A stretch of DNA of 37,701 nucleotides from an uncultured Lachnobacterium sp. (GCA_900548765.1 URLU01000003.1:1-37701), one strand, 5' to 3'; positions 7,870 through 16,479 are shown, numbered from the stretch's first letter. Made by a program: numbers and translations. The notes: a model not told the origin generated them from the sequence alone.

Positions 7870-9252
7870 ATGAGAGAAGTAATAATGAACAACAAGACTA
7901 ACTTATTACAGTTAGAAGAGCACTTTTATCAGCTTGCCGATGTCAGCGAACCAAACACATTTAGAAATCTGTTTCCATATTCGGAAATCCCAAAGATTGC
8001 GTTCAACGATAGAATTGTTCCACACAATATGCCAGAGGATATTTGGATTACTGATACTACATTTAGAGATGGACAGCAGTCCAGAGCTCCATATACAACA
8101 GAACAGATAGTTACTATATATGATTATATGCACAGGCTGGGTGGTCCTAAGGGCAAAATCCGTCAGAGTGAATTTTTCCTGTATAGCAAAAAGGATAGAG
8201 ATGCTGTATATAAATGTCTGGAGAGAGGCTACAAGTTCCCAGAGGTTACAGCCTGGATCAGGGCAAACAAGCAGGATTTCCAGCTTGTCAAGGAGATTGG
8301 CTTAAGAGAGACCGGTATTCTGGTAAGCTGTTCCGATTATCATATTTTTTACAAAATGAAAATGACCAGAAGAGAGGTTATGAACCTTTATCTGAGCGTA
8401 ATCAGAGAGTGTCTTGAGACTGGAGTCAGTCCTAGATGCCATCTTGAGGATATTACACGTTCAGATATATATGGTTTTGTTATTCCATTCTGCGTAGAGC
8501 TTATGAAGCTCATGGATGAGTACAAGATTCCAATCAAGATTCGTGCCTGTGATACCATGGGATATGGGGTAAATTTCCCAGGAGCAGTTATTCCAAGAAG
8601 CGTGCCGGGCATTATCTATGGACTTACAACCCATGCAGGTGTGCCATCAGAGCTTATCGAGTGGCATGGACATAATGATTTTTACAAGGCAGTAAACAAT
8701 TCCACAACTGCCTGGCTCTATGGTGCAAGCGGTGTCAACTGCTCTATGTTTGGAATCGGTGAGAGAACCGGAAATACACCACTTGAAGCAATGGTATTTG
8801 AATATGCCCAGCTCAAGGGTACCCTTGATGGCATGGACACTACAGTTATTACAGAGATGGCTGAGTATTTTGAGAAGGAGCTTGGTTACAAACAGCCTAG
8901 CAGAACTCCGTTTGTAGGAAGCAACTTTAATGTGACAAGAGCGGGAATCCATGCAGACGGACTTCTCAAAAATGAGGAGATTTACAATATATTTGATACC
9001 GGAAAATTCCTTAACCGTCCACCACTTGTAGCAGTTTCAAATACATCCGGACTTGCAGGAATAGCTCACTGGATTAATTCATATTACAGACTGGGGGATG
9101 ACCGCAGGGTTGACAAGAACTCAGAGCTTGTATCAAAGGTTAAGGAATGGGTTGACAAGCAGTATGACGAGGGCCGTATTACAGTAATCACAGATAATGA
9201 GCTTGTAGTTGAAATCACAAAGTGCTGCAAAGAGCTTGGAATTATATTGTAA
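7870..9252 (+). CDS. Re-type citrate synthase (homocitrate/isopropylmalate synthase superfamily)
   Basis: Condenses acetyl-CoA with oxaloacetate to citrate, with Re-face stereochemistry known from Clostridium kluyveri and other anaerobes. The 460-residue protein has the HMGL-like TIM barrel: the ITDTTFRDGQQS metal-binding motif (about residues 60-71), a GHND-type metal motif (WHGHNDFYKAVNN, about 263-275) and GERTGNTPLEA of the 2-isopropylmalate synthase family. It lacks the C-terminal LeuA regulatory domain. The pairing with isocitrate dehydrogenase two genes downstream favours citrate synthase over isopropylmalate or homocitrate synthase. ATG 7870 has GGAG 7 bases upstream; the ATG at 7846 has no ribosome site. 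Expected pathway: acetyl-CoA to 2-oxoglutarate and glutamate. Confidence 0.85.
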   Translation: MREVIMNNKTNLLQLEEHFYQLADVSEPNTFRNLFPYSEIPKIAFNDRIVPHNMPEDIWITDTTFRDGQQSRAPYTTEQIVTIYDYMHRLGGPKGKIRQSEFFLYSKKDRDAVYKCLERGYKFPEVTAWIRANKQDFQLVKEIGLRETGILVSCSDYHIFYKMKMTRREVMNLYLSVIRECLETGVSPRCHLEDITRSDIYGFVIPFCVELMKLMDEYKIPIKIRACDTMGYGVNFPGAVIPRSVPGIIYGLTTHAGVPSELIEWHGHNDFYKAVNNSTTAWLYGASGVNCSMFGIGERTGNTPLEAMVFEYAQLKGTLDGMDTTVITEMAEYFEKELGYKQPSRTPFVGSNFNVTRAGIHADGLLKNEEIYNIFDTGKFLNRPPLVAVSNTSGLAGIAHWINSYYRLGDDRRVDKNSELVSKVKEWVDKQYDEGRITVITDNELVVEITKCCKELGIIL

Positions 9253-9278
9253 ATAGGATAGTATTAAAGAGGTAATTT

Positions 9279-9965
9279 ATGTCAGAAGATAGTTATTCTT
9301 TGAGTGGCAGGGTCTATAAGTCTATCAGAAATAATATTCTGGAAGGCTTTTATCAGCCCGGTGATGAGCTCAAAGAAAAAAATATTGGTGAAGAGCTGGG
9401 AGTCAGCAGGACACCGGTCAGGGAGGCTTTGAGACAGCTTGAATTGGAAGGTCTGGTATCTATCGTGCCAAATAAGGGAGCTGTCGTGGTAGGAGTGTCC
9501 TTAGAAGACATACAGGATATATATGAGATAAGAGCACTCTTAGAGGGGCTCTGTGCAAGATGGGCAGCAAACAATATATCAGATGAACAGATAACAGAGA
9601 TGGATGAGAACCTCCTGCTATCAGAGTTCCATGAGTCAAGGGCAAATTATGAGCAGCTTGTGACTCTGGACAGCCAGTTTCATGAGATAATGTATGATGC
9701 ATCCGGAAGCAGGGAGCTTAAGCGGGTGCTTAAGGATTACCACGAGTATGTGCTCAGGGTCAGGAAAAACTCCCTAGGAGCTGCCAACAGGGCAAAAAAC
9801 TCTACAGCAGAGCATAAAAAAATAGCCGAAGCCATAAAAGCACATGACGCTGAACTCGCTGAGGAATGTGCCAGAAAGCATATAAAGAGCACCAAAGAAA
9901 ACATGGATAAAATGGGTTGGGAAAACCTGATGAAAATAAAAGGAGAATGTGATGGAGAAAATTAA
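9279..9965 (+). CDS. GntR-family transcriptional regulator, FadR/FCD subclass
   Basis: A 228-residue protein: an N-terminal winged helix (residues about 8-75, with GEELGVSRTPVREALRQLELEGLV, the classical GntR recognition region) followed by an all-helical FCD ligand domain with the expected metal-binding pattern (acidic residue, then LDSQFHEIMYDASG and a later AEHKKIAEAIKAHD histidine). FCD regulators bind small carboxylates, so citrate or a related TCA acid is a reasonable inducer, but this is inferred from context. It lies between the citrate synthase and isocitrate dehydrogenase genes and overlaps the latter by 14 bases. The palindrome at 7793-7810 is its most likely operator. Confidence 0.88.
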   Translation: MSEDSYSLSGRVYKSIRNNILEGFYQPGDELKEKNIGEELGVSRTPVREALRQLELEGLVSIVPNKGAVVVGVSLEDIQDIYEIRALLEGLCARWAANNISDEQITEMDENLLLSEFHESRANYEQLVTLDSQFHEIMYDASGSRELKRVLKDYHEYVLRVRKNSLGAANRAKNSTAEHKKIAEAIKAHDAELAEECARKHIKSTKENMDKMGWENLMKIKGECDGEN

Positions 9966-11160
9966 AATGACAACACCACTGGTAGAAATGGACGGAGATG
10001 AGATGACTCGTATTCTCTGGCAGATGATAAAGGATGAATTACTGCTTCCATTTATTGATTTAAAGACTGAGTATTATGACCTGGGTCTTGAAGAGAGAAA
10101 CCGTACCAATGATCAGGTTACAATTGATTCTGCAAATGCCACAAAGAAGTATGGTGTAGCCGTAAAGTGCGCTACAATCACACCAAATGCAGCCCGCATG
10201 ACAGAGTATAACCTTAAGGAAATGTGGAAAAGCCCAAATGGTACAATCAGAGCAATGCTTGATGGTACTGTATTCAGAGCACCAATCGTTGTAAAAGGCA
10301 TTGAGCCAAATGTAAAGACCTGGGCAAAGCCTATTACAATCGCAAGACATGCCTATGGCGATGTATACAAGGCAGCAGAGATGAAAATTCCGGGACCGGG
10401 AAAGGCAGAGCTTGTATATACAGCAGAGGATGGAACAGAGACAAGAGAACTTATCCACAACTTCACAGGTGCAGGAGTTATTCAGGGACAGCACAACTTA
10501 AATGATTCTATCGAGAGCTTTGCACATAGCTGCTTCAAGTATGCCTTAGACACAAAACAGGATTTATGGTTTGCAACAAAGGACACAATTTCTAAAAAAT
10601 ATGATCATACCTTTAAGGATATTTTTCAGGAAATCTTTGATGCTGATTACAAGGAGAAATTTGAGAAGGCAGGAATTACATATTTCTACACACTTATTGA
10701 TGATGCAGTAGCACGTGTCATGAAATCCGAGGGTGGCTTTATCTGGGCATGCAAGAACTATGATGGCGATGTTATGAGTGACATGATTTCATCTGCTTTT
10801 GGTTCACTTGCCATGATGACATCTGTTCTTGTATCTCCAAACGGATACTATGAGTATGAGGCCGCACATGGAACAGTACAGAGACATTACTACAAGCACT
10901 TAAAGGGAGAGGAGACATCTACAAACTCTGTTGCTACTATATTTGCATGGACAGGTGCTTTGAGAAAACGAGGAGAGCTTGACGGAATAGATGAGCTTTG
11001 CACATTTGCAGATAAGCTTGAAAGTGCATGTCTTAAGACAATCGAGTCTGGAAAAATGACAAAGGATTTAGCACTCATTACAACAATTGAGAATCCAACT
11101 GTATTAAACAGCGAGGAATTTATTAAAGCAATCAGAGAAGAACTTGCAGCTATTCTCTAA
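9952..11160 (+). CDS. icd: Isocitrate dehydrogenase, NADP-dependent (dimeric, eukaryote-like type)
   Basis: Oxidises isocitrate to 2-oxoglutarate and CO2. The 402-residue length and the motifs VEMDGDEMTRILW at the start, ATITPNAARMTEYNL, SPNGTIRAMLDGTVFRAPI (substrate-binding serine and arginines), DDAVARVMKSEGGFIWACKNYDGDVMSD (metal aspartates) and YEAAHGTVQRHY (NADP site) identify the homodimeric class shared with eukaryotic cytosolic and mitochondrial enzymes rather than the E. coli class. ATG 9952 is chosen over GTG 9949 because AGGAG is 6 bases upstream. The coding region overlaps the GntR gene, so the three genes are one operon giving an oxidative half-TCA route; aconitase is not in this window. 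Confidence 0.95.
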   Translation: MEKIKMTTPLVEMDGDEMTRILWQMIKDELLLPFIDLKTEYYDLGLEERNRTNDQVTIDSANATKKYGVAVKCATITPNAARMTEYNLKEMWKSPNGTIRAMLDGTVFRAPIVVKGIEPNVKTWAKPITIARHAYGDVYKAAEMKIPGPGKAELVYTAEDGTETRELIHNFTGAGVIQGQHNLNDSIESFAHSCFKYALDTKQDLWFATKDTISKKYDHTFKDIFQEIFDADYKEKFEKAGITYFYTLIDDAVARVMKSEGGFIWACKNYDGDVMSDMISSAFGSLAMMTSVLVSPNGYYEYEAAHGTVQRHYYKHLKGEETSTNSVATIFAWTGALRKRGELDGIDELCTFADKLESACLKTIESGKMTKDLALITTIENPTVLNSEEFIKAIREELAAIL

Positions 11161-11190
11161 AAAATAAAAAGAATACCCTGACTAATTAAT

Positions 11191-11208
11191 ATGTTAAAAA
11201 TTTCACAC
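11191..11208. promoter_or_regulatory. Candidate Rex operator
   Basis: ATGTTAAAAATTTCACAC resembles the clostridial Rex palindrome TTGTTAA-4N-TTAACAA, with one mismatch in the left half and three in the right. It ends one base before the -35 box of the rex promoter, a position that would allow repression. Autoregulation by the NADH/NAD ratio is inferred. Confidence 0.45.
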
Positions 11209-11209
11209 A

Positions 11210-11238
11210 TTGACAGTGAGTTATAATAAAACTATAAT
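11210..11238 (+). promoter_or_regulatory. Consensus sigma-A promoter of rex operon
   Basis: TTGACA (11210-11215), exactly 17 bp, TATAAT (11233-11238). Both hexamers match consensus perfectly, so an additional repressor would be needed for control. Confidence 0.85.
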
Positions 11239-11289
11239 TAGCTTAGGGTTTTCTTTATGTAAATGGAAACATGATTGGAGGAGAATACG

Positions 11290-11934
11290 TTGGAAAAAGA
11301 AATATCGCAGGCGGTAATCCGAAGGATGCCAAGGTATTATAGGTATTTAGGAGAACTGCTGGATGATGGCGTAGAGAGAATATCTTCAAATGATTTGAGT
11401 AACAGAATGAAGGTTACAGCGTCACAAATCAGGCAGGACTTAAATAATTTTGGCGGCTTTGGACAGCAGGGCTACGGATATAATGTCCAGTATTTATATG
11501 ATGAAATCGGAAAAATCTTAGGGCTTAACCAACAGCATAATATCATAATTATAGGAGCTGGTAACCTTGGTCAGGCTCTGGCAAATTATGTCAAGTTTGA
11601 GAAGCTGGGCTTTAAGATAGTAGCATTGTTTGATGTGAATCCGGAGCTCAAAGGCAAGGCAGTAAGAGATATTCCAATCCTTATGTTAAATGAGCTGGAT
11701 GATTACTGTGCAAATAACCATGTTGATATAGCAGCACTTACAATGCCAAAATCAAAGGCAGATACAATTGCCCAGAAGCTTGTTGATTTGGGTGTGATGG
11801 CTATCTGGAATTTTGCCCATGTTGATCTGGACATTGAGAACAATGAGGATGTGGTGGTAGAGAGCGTTCATTTATCAGACAGCCTGATGCAGTTAAGCTA
11901 TAACATAGTAAAGAACAAGAAAAACTCTAAATAA
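11290..11934 (+). CDS. rex: Redox-sensing transcriptional repressor Rex
   Basis: Senses NADH/NAD and represses fermentation and NADH-oxidising genes. The 214-residue protein has the N-terminal winged helix (VTASQIRQDLNNFGGFGQQGYGY, residues 42-64, nearly diagnostic of Rex), a Rossmann domain with GAGNLGQAL (89-97), and the C-terminal dimer-swapping helix. The TTG at 11290 is preferred: GGAGGAG ends 6 bases before it, whereas the TTG at 11275 precedes that ribosome site. A perfect promoter and a Rex-like operator lie upstream, so autoregulation is likely. It heads a run of same-strand genes (coiled-coil protein, NAD(P)HX repair enzyme); the link to nicotinamide nucleotide repair is functionally sensible. 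Confidence 0.94.
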   Translation: MEKEISQAVIRRMPRYYRYLGELLDDGVERISSNDLSNRMKVTASQIRQDLNNFGGFGQQGYGYNVQYLYDEIGKILGLNQQHNIIIIGAGNLGQALANYVKFEKLGFKIVALFDVNPELKGKAVRDIPILMLNELDDYCANNHVDIAALTMPKSKADTIAQKLVDLGVMAIWNFAHVDLDIENNEDVVVESVHLSDSLMQLSYNIVKNKKNSK

Positions 11935-11952
11935 TACCTGGAGGTGTTTTCT

Positions 11953-12591
11953 GTGAAGACAGAGGAAGAATTTAGAGCAGCATTATCCAATAAAAATATT
12001 CCCTTGCTGGTTTTAGACCAGAAATGGCACAGACTGTTTGCCATCCACGGCAAAACAGATGAAATCAAGGAAAAGGAAGCTAAGGTGAACGAGCTGCTTG
12101 CCCAGCAGGGAAGAGCAAACACTGAGCTTAAAAAGCTAAAGAAAATCAAAAACCAGCTTATGGATGAAATCGTTCAGAATATGGATGATGAGTACGACGA
12201 TAGTGCTGAACGTGAAAAAAAGAGACTGGAAAGCAAAAAGCTCATTGACGAAGTAAATGAAAAAATCAATGAGGAGGAGGATCTGCTGCTTGAGCTGCCA
12301 AAGGAAATCAAAGAGGTGAACGAGAGCCTTATGATTTTGTCCATGGACTATTTTTATTCTAAGCTCAGAGTAAACCAGACCGAGGCAAAGGAGATAGAAG
12401 ACTGGATTGCCCAGGTCAGGATTGACCTCAAGAAGAATATAATCAGAAAACAGAACAGGACAATCAATAATAAGGAAATCTATTCCTATTTACATGATAT
12501 ATTCGGGGCTGAGGTGCTGGATTTGTTTGATATACAGTATGATGACCTGATTGTAGGGACAAGTGACAATAAGGATAATAAGGAAAGTTAA
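11953..12591 (+). CDS. Coiled-coil protein of unknown function
   Basis: A 212-residue, highly charged, cytoplasmic protein without signal or membrane segment. Residues about 35-135 are almost continuous heptad-like coiled coil (KEKEAKVNELLAQQGRANTE, then ELKKLKKIKNQLMDEI and later ESKKLIDEVNEKINEEEDLL). A conserved-looking C-terminal helical part follows (YSYLHDIFGAEVLDLFD). GTG 11953 lies 8 bases after GGAGG and is preferred to GTG 11944, which overlaps that site. It sits between rex and the NAD(P)HX repair gene with short gaps, so co-transcription is likely. I do not recognise the family. Confidence 0.7.
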   Translation: MKTEEEFRAALSNKNIPLLVLDQKWHRLFAIHGKTDEIKEKEAKVNELLAQQGRANTELKKLKKIKNQLMDEIVQNMDDEYDDSAEREKKRLESKKLIDEVNEKINEEEDLLLELPKEIKEVNESLMILSMDYFYSKLRVNQTEAKEIEDWIAQVRIDLKKNIIRKQNRTINNKEIYSYLHDIFGAEVLDLFDIQYDDLIVGTSDNKDNKES

Positions 12592-12603
12592 GAGGCAGCT
12601 TAA

Positions 12604-14100
12604 TTGAAATATCTTGTTACAGGAAAAGAGATGAAGCTTCTGGATGATAATACATCAAGTCATTTCCATGTGCCTTCTATGGTTTTAATGGAACAGGCGG
12701 CTATGAATTTTGTCCGGGAGCTTATTGCGTATTATAAGTTAAATGAAAACAACAGAATACTGGTTTGCTGCGGAACTGGCAATAACGGGGCTGACGGCAT
12801 AGCAATTGCCAGATTGCTGAACCAGAAAGCCATAAAGGCAGATATATATCTGGCGGGCGATACAAAGAGCGGAAGTGATAATTACAAGCTTCAGAAGAAA
12901 ATATATGATAGCTACGCCTATGGTCAGGTGGATGAACTGACAGAGGGCTATGACTATATTATAGATGGCCTGTTTGGCACAGGGCTTTCCAGAAGCATCA
13001 GTGGTTCTTATCTGGAGCTTATTGAGCAGATGAACAGCATGCAGGGCACAAAGATTGCCATAGATATGCCATCGGGAATCTGTGCAGATGATGGTGCGGT
13101 ACTTGGAGCAGCGTTTAAGGCAGATGCCACAATCACATTTTCTTTTGCCAAGGCAGGACAGATTTTGTGGCCGGGAAATGAATATACAGGACAGCTTATT
13201 GTCACTGAAATTGGCATTACAGCAGAGAGCTATCTGGACAGGAAGCCACGGCTTTTTGCCTATGAAGAGGAGGATGTGAAGAAACTGCCACAGAGAGCAG
13301 CACATTCCAATAAAGGCACCTACGGAAAGCTTCTGGTGATAGCGGGCAGCAAGGACATGTCTGGAGCAGCCATCCTGTGTGCGCGGGCGGCATACAGAGG
13401 GGGAACAGGGCTGGTAAAGCTATATACTGCCGAGGAAAACAGGACTGTAGTCCAGTCAAGCCTTCCGGAAGCCATAGTGAGCTGCTACAGCAAGCCTTAT
13501 AACGAACAGCAGCTTATTGACAATTTAAAGTGGGCGGATGCCGTAGTTCTTGGACCCGGAATCGGAACGGACAGCACAGCAAAGAAAATAGTTGACTGCG
13601 TGCTTAAAAATGTCACAGTGCCTATGGTAATAGATGCAGATGCATTAAATATAATTGCAGAGAAGACCGATATACTATTAAGACCACATATGGATATAAT
13701 AGTCACTCCCCATCTGGGGGAGATGGCACGTCTGACAGGGGATTCTGTCGGCTTTATCCAGAGCAGGCTGATTGACTCAGCCACGGATTTTGCCAACAAA
13801 TACAATATAATCTGTGTCTTAAAGGATTTCAGGACAATAACTGCCCTGCCTTACAGCTCGGTATACATCAATTTATCAGGTAATCCGGGCATGGCGACAG
13901 CCGGCAGTGGTGATGTATTATCCGGCATAATTGGCGGACTCTTAGCTCAGGGAGTGGTCAGTGAAAAAGCCGCCGGGCTTGGCGTCTATATACATGGACT
14001 GGCAGGAGACGAGGCAATGATAAACAAGGGCTCGTATTCTATGATGGCAGATGATATAATAGATGGGTTATCGTATGTAATGTGCACAATTAGCGGTTGA
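12604..14100 (+). CDS. nnr: Bifunctional NAD(P)H-hydrate epimerase / ADP-dependent NAD(P)H-hydrate dehydratase
   Basis: Repairs hydrated NADH and NADPH. The 498-residue protein joins an N-terminal YjeF_N epimerase domain (about 1-205, with CCGTGNNGADGIAIAR and IDGLFGTGLSR) to a C-terminal ribokinase-like dehydratase domain (about 225-498, with HSNKGTYGKLLVIAGS, VVLGPGIGTD, and the terminal AGSGDVLSGIIGGLLAQG catalytic/ATP region). Both domains look complete. The start is TTG at 12604 after a GAGG ribosome site, 12 bases after the previous stop. Its place in the rex operon couples nucleotide redox sensing with nucleotide repair. Confidence 0.93.
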   Translation: MKYLVTGKEMKLLDDNTSSHFHVPSMVLMEQAAMNFVRELIAYYKLNENNRILVCCGTGNNGADGIAIARLLNQKAIKADIYLAGDTKSGSDNYKLQKKIYDSYAYGQVDELTEGYDYIIDGLFGTGLSRSISGSYLELIEQMNSMQGTKIAIDMPSGICADDGAVLGAAFKADATITFSFAKAGQILWPGNEYTGQLIVTEIGITAESYLDRKPRLFAYEEEDVKKLPQRAAHSNKGTYGKLLVIAGSKDMSGAAILCARAAYRGGTGLVKLYTAEENRTVVQSSLPEAIVSCYSKPYNEQQLIDNLKWADAVVLGPGIGTDSTAKKIVDCVLKNVTVPMVIDADALNIIAEKTDILLRPHMDIIVTPHLGEMARLTGDSVGFIQSRLIDSATDFANKYNIICVLKDFRTITALPYSSVYINLSGNPGMATAGSGDVLSGIIGGLLAQGVVSEKAAGLGVYIHGLAGDEAMINKGSYSMMADDIIDGLSYVMCTISG

Positions 14101-14147
14101 ATGAATATAATATCTATGTAAAATAAATATAGATAAAAAAACAGAAT

Positions 14148-14195
14148 ACACTCGAAAAATATGGAAATACTTTCTGTATACCAAATATGGAGTGT
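14148..14195 (+). promoter_or_regulatory. Long stem-loop sequestering the mazF ribosome site
   Basis: ACACTC (14148-14153) pairs with GAGTGT (14190-14195), ATATGG (14159-14164) with ATAT and CC (14185-14188, 14181-14182), and ATAC (14167-14170) with GTAT (14176-14179). The outer stem includes GGAG (14189-14192), the probable Shine-Dalgarno of the toxin gene. It is not followed by a T-run, so it looks more like a translational control element than a terminator. Confidence 0.4.
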
Positions 14196-14201
14196 GTATT
14201 T

Positions 14202-14549
14202 ATGATAATTCAACGTGGAGATATTTACTATGCAGATTTAAGACCTGTTGTAGGCTCTGAGCAGGGAGGTATAAGACCTGTGCTGATTGTGCAGAATGAC
14301 ATTGGAAACAAGCACAGTCCTACTGTTATATGTGCAGCGATTACCTCGCAGATGCACAAGGCAAAGCTTCCTACCCATGTGGAGCTGAACTGTCAGGAGT
14401 ACGATTTGGCAAAGGATTCTGTTGTCCTTTTGGAACAGCTTAGGACAATAGACAAGAAGAGACTGAAGGATAAGGTGTGTCATCTGGATAATCAGATTCT
14501 GATGAAGGTAGATAAGGCACTGGAAATCAGTTTGGAACTATTTACATAA
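14202..14549 (+). CDS. MazF/PemK-type endoribonuclease toxin
   Basis: A 115-residue protein of the PemK/MazF fold: IIQRGDIYYADLRPVVGSEQ at the start (catalytic arginine region and the loop that contacts RNA), GIRPVLIVQND, and PTVICAAITSQ (catalytic threonine/serine region). MazF toxins cut single-stranded mRNA at short sites. Length and motifs match the Firmicute NdoA/EndoA group. ATG 14202 gives the usual N-terminus; the longer ATG 14187 has no ribosome site. In most genomes the antitoxin gene lies immediately upstream, but here the upstream gene is nnr and the 101-base gap cannot encode one. A stem-loop covers the ribosome site. The toxin may be housekeeping-like with a distant antitoxin. 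Confidence 0.92.
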   Translation: MIIQRGDIYYADLRPVVGSEQGGIRPVLIVQNDIGNKHSPTVICAAITSQMHKAKLPTHVELNCQEYDLAKDSVVLLEQLRTIDKKRLKDKVCHLDNQILMKVDKALEISLELFT

Positions 14550-14570
14550 GAGGATAGAAGGAGAGATAGA

Positions 14571-15482
14571 ATGTTAATTTGCATCTGTGTGATGCTGTGT
14601 ATTGTTGCATTGATAGAGGCGCGTATGCTGCTTAAGCTTACCAGTGGCAAAAAGTCAAAGGGTAAGGTTTTTGAACAATTACATGGAAATGATGATGTAA
14701 CGGAGGAAGAAATTATTTCCATGGTTCATGAGGGACATGAGAAGGGAAATATTCTTGCGTCCGAGGTGGAGATGATAAATAATATCTTTGAGTTTGATGA
14801 CAAGGAAGTAAAGGATATTATGACTCATCGAAAGAATATATTAAGCCTGGATGGCAATTTGTCTTATATTGATGCAGTGAGCCTTATGATAGATGCTGGG
14901 AAATCAAGATTTCCAGTATATGAAAATGACATCGATAATATAATCGGTGTCTTACATATCAAGGATGCCTTTGAGTATTCACAGCGAAACGAAGTATTCA
15001 GAACATCAATCAAGGATATAAAGGGCTTGATTAAGGAGGCTGATTTTGTCCCAGAGACTGTGAATATTAATGATTTATTTAAGAGGATGCAGGCAAAAAA
15101 GAACCACCTTGCGATGGTTATTGACGAGTATGGACAGATATCGGGAATCGTCGCCATGGAGGATATCTTAGAGGAGCTTGTTGGTGAAATCGAGGACGAG
15201 CATGACGAGGAAGAGGAGCTCATCCAGATAAATGCCGACCAGAGTTACTATATGGATGGCATGACGGATTTCTCTGATGTGAAGGAGACACTCAACCTGC
15301 CTCTTGAGGAGGATGCTTTTGAGACACTGAATGGATTTTTGATTGCCCAGATGGACAAAATTCCGGAGGAGGATGAGAAGCCGGTGATTAATGCTTATGG
15401 CTATGAATTCTCTGTTTTATCAGTAAATGATAATGTAATTGGACAGGTTATGATTAAGAAAGTTGCACCAAATAAAAATTAA
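14571..15482 (+). CDS. CBS-domain protein of the hemolysin C/CorC group
   Basis: A 303-residue protein with a single short N-terminal hydrophobic segment (residues 1-17), a linker helix, a tandem CBS pair (about 80-205: VKDIMTHRKNILSLDG through HLAMVIDEYGQISGIVAMEDILEELVGEIEDEHD) and a C-terminal CorC_HlyC transporter-associated domain (about 220-298). Members with an N-terminal DUF21/CNNM channel domain are Mg2+ transport-related; this one has only one short hydrophobic stretch and so resembles soluble CorC-type modulators with a membrane tether. The ribosome site is GGAGAG. It follows mazF by 21 bases in the same direction. Confidence 0.86.
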   Translation: MLICICVMLCIVALIEARMLLKLTSGKKSKGKVFEQLHGNDDVTEEEIISMVHEGHEKGNILASEVEMINNIFEFDDKEVKDIMTHRKNILSLDGNLSYIDAVSLMIDAGKSRFPVYENDIDNIIGVLHIKDAFEYSQRNEVFRTSIKDIKGLIKEADFVPETVNINDLFKRMQAKKNHLAMVIDEYGQISGIVAMEDILEELVGEIEDEHDEEEELIQINADQSYYMDGMTDFSDVKETLNLPLEEDAFETLNGFLIAQMDKIPEEDEKPVINAYGYEFSVLSVNDNVIGQVMIKKVAPNKN

Positions 15483-15527
15483 TGATATTATAAACACGTA
15501 TTTTTTTAGAAAAGAGGATTACAGATT

Positions 15528-16256
15528 ATGTCAGGACATTCAAAATTTGCGAATATCAAGCATAAGAAAGAGAAAAATGATGCTGCTAAGGGAAAAATTT
15601 TCACAATGATTGGACGTGAGATTGCAGTAGCAGTTAAAGAGGGCGGACCTGACCCAGCTAACAACTTTAAGCTTGCACAGGTTATTGCTAAGGCTAAGTC
15701 AAACAACATGCCAAACGATACAATCGATAGAGGTATCAAGAAGGCTGCTGGAGATGGCAACAGCGTAAACTATGAGACATGTACATATGAAGGCTATGGT
15801 CCTTCAGGAACAGCTATTATTGTTAAATGCTTAACAGATAACAAGAACAGAACAGCAGCCAACGTCAGAAACTGTTTCACAAAGGGACAGGGAAGCATTG
15901 GAACTCAGGGCTGCGTATCTTACATGTTCGATGAGAAGGGTCAGATTATCATCGACAAGGAAGAGTGCGATATGGATGCAGATGAGCTCATGATGCTGGC
16001 ACTGGATGCAGGTGCAGATGATTTTTCGGAGGAAGAGGACAGCTTTGAGATTACAACAGCACCAGCAGACTTTGATGCTGTACACAAGGCTCTTGAGGAT
16101 GCAGGAATTGTTATGGCATCAGCGGAGGTCAGCATGATTCCTCAGACTTATGTCACACTTACAGAGGAAGCTGATATCATCAATATCGGAAGAATCTTAG
16201 ACCTTCTGGATGAGGATGATGATGTACAGGAAGTGTACCATAACTGGGAAGAGTAA
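15528..16256 (+). CDS. yebC: YebC/PmpR/TACO1-family regulatory protein
   Basis: A 242-residue protein with the diagnostic N-terminus MSGHSKFANIKHKKEKNDAA and the family segments GGPDPANNFKLAQVIAKAKS, MPNDTIDRGIKKA and YEGYGPSGTAIIVKCLTDNKNRTA. YebC proteins are described as DNA-binding regulators and, more recently, as factors easing translation of proline-rich stretches; the two views are not separable from sequence. Start ATG follows GAGG by 10 bases. The gene has its own terminator at 16303-16345 and is probably the last gene of the rightward series. Confidence 0.95.
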   Translation: MSGHSKFANIKHKKEKNDAAKGKIFTMIGREIAVAVKEGGPDPANNFKLAQVIAKAKSNNMPNDTIDRGIKKAAGDGNSVNYETCTYEGYGPSGTAIIVKCLTDNKNRTAANVRNCFTKGQGSIGTQGCVSYMFDEKGQIIIDKEECDMDADELMMLALDAGADDFSEEEDSFEITTAPADFDAVHKALEDAGIVMASAEVSMIPQTYVTLTEEADIINIGRILDLLDEDDDVQEVYHNWEE

Positions 16257-16302
16257 TTGAGCAGAGATTGCGTGTAAATAGCATAGAGCTATTGGAGATG
16301 AG

Positions 16303-16347
16303 ACCTTCTTGTCTGTGCAGGGATTGCATGGACGAGGAGGTTTTATT
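16303..16347 (+). terminator. Rho-independent terminator after yebC
   Basis: ACCTTCTTGTC (16303-16313) pairs over 11 positions, two of them G-U, with GACGAGGAGGT (16331-16341), followed by TTTATTAT. A smaller hairpin (AATAGC/GCTATT, 16277-16293) lies just upstream. Confidence 0.7.
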
Positions 16348-16416
16348 ATACCAAAGTATGCAGGAAAAGCTGCCGGTGGCTGGTTTTTTGCATGTTAATG
16401 CATGTACAATCAGAAT

Positions 16417-16445
16417 TTGATTGCAGGATTCTACTGAGGTATAAT
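16417..16445 (+). promoter_or_regulatory. Promoter of the secreted nuclease gene
   Basis: TTGATT (16417-16422), 17 bp, TATAAT (16440-16445), 35 bases before ATG 16480. The ribosome site is TTAGGAG. Confidence 0.7.
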
Positions 16446-16479
16446 AATTTATATCGAATTGGTTAGGAGTGAGTACAAT

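Noticed and set aside
10060..10494. Minus-strand 144-residue ORF within icd
   Set aside because: Cysteine- and leucine-rich shadow of a clear metabolic gene.
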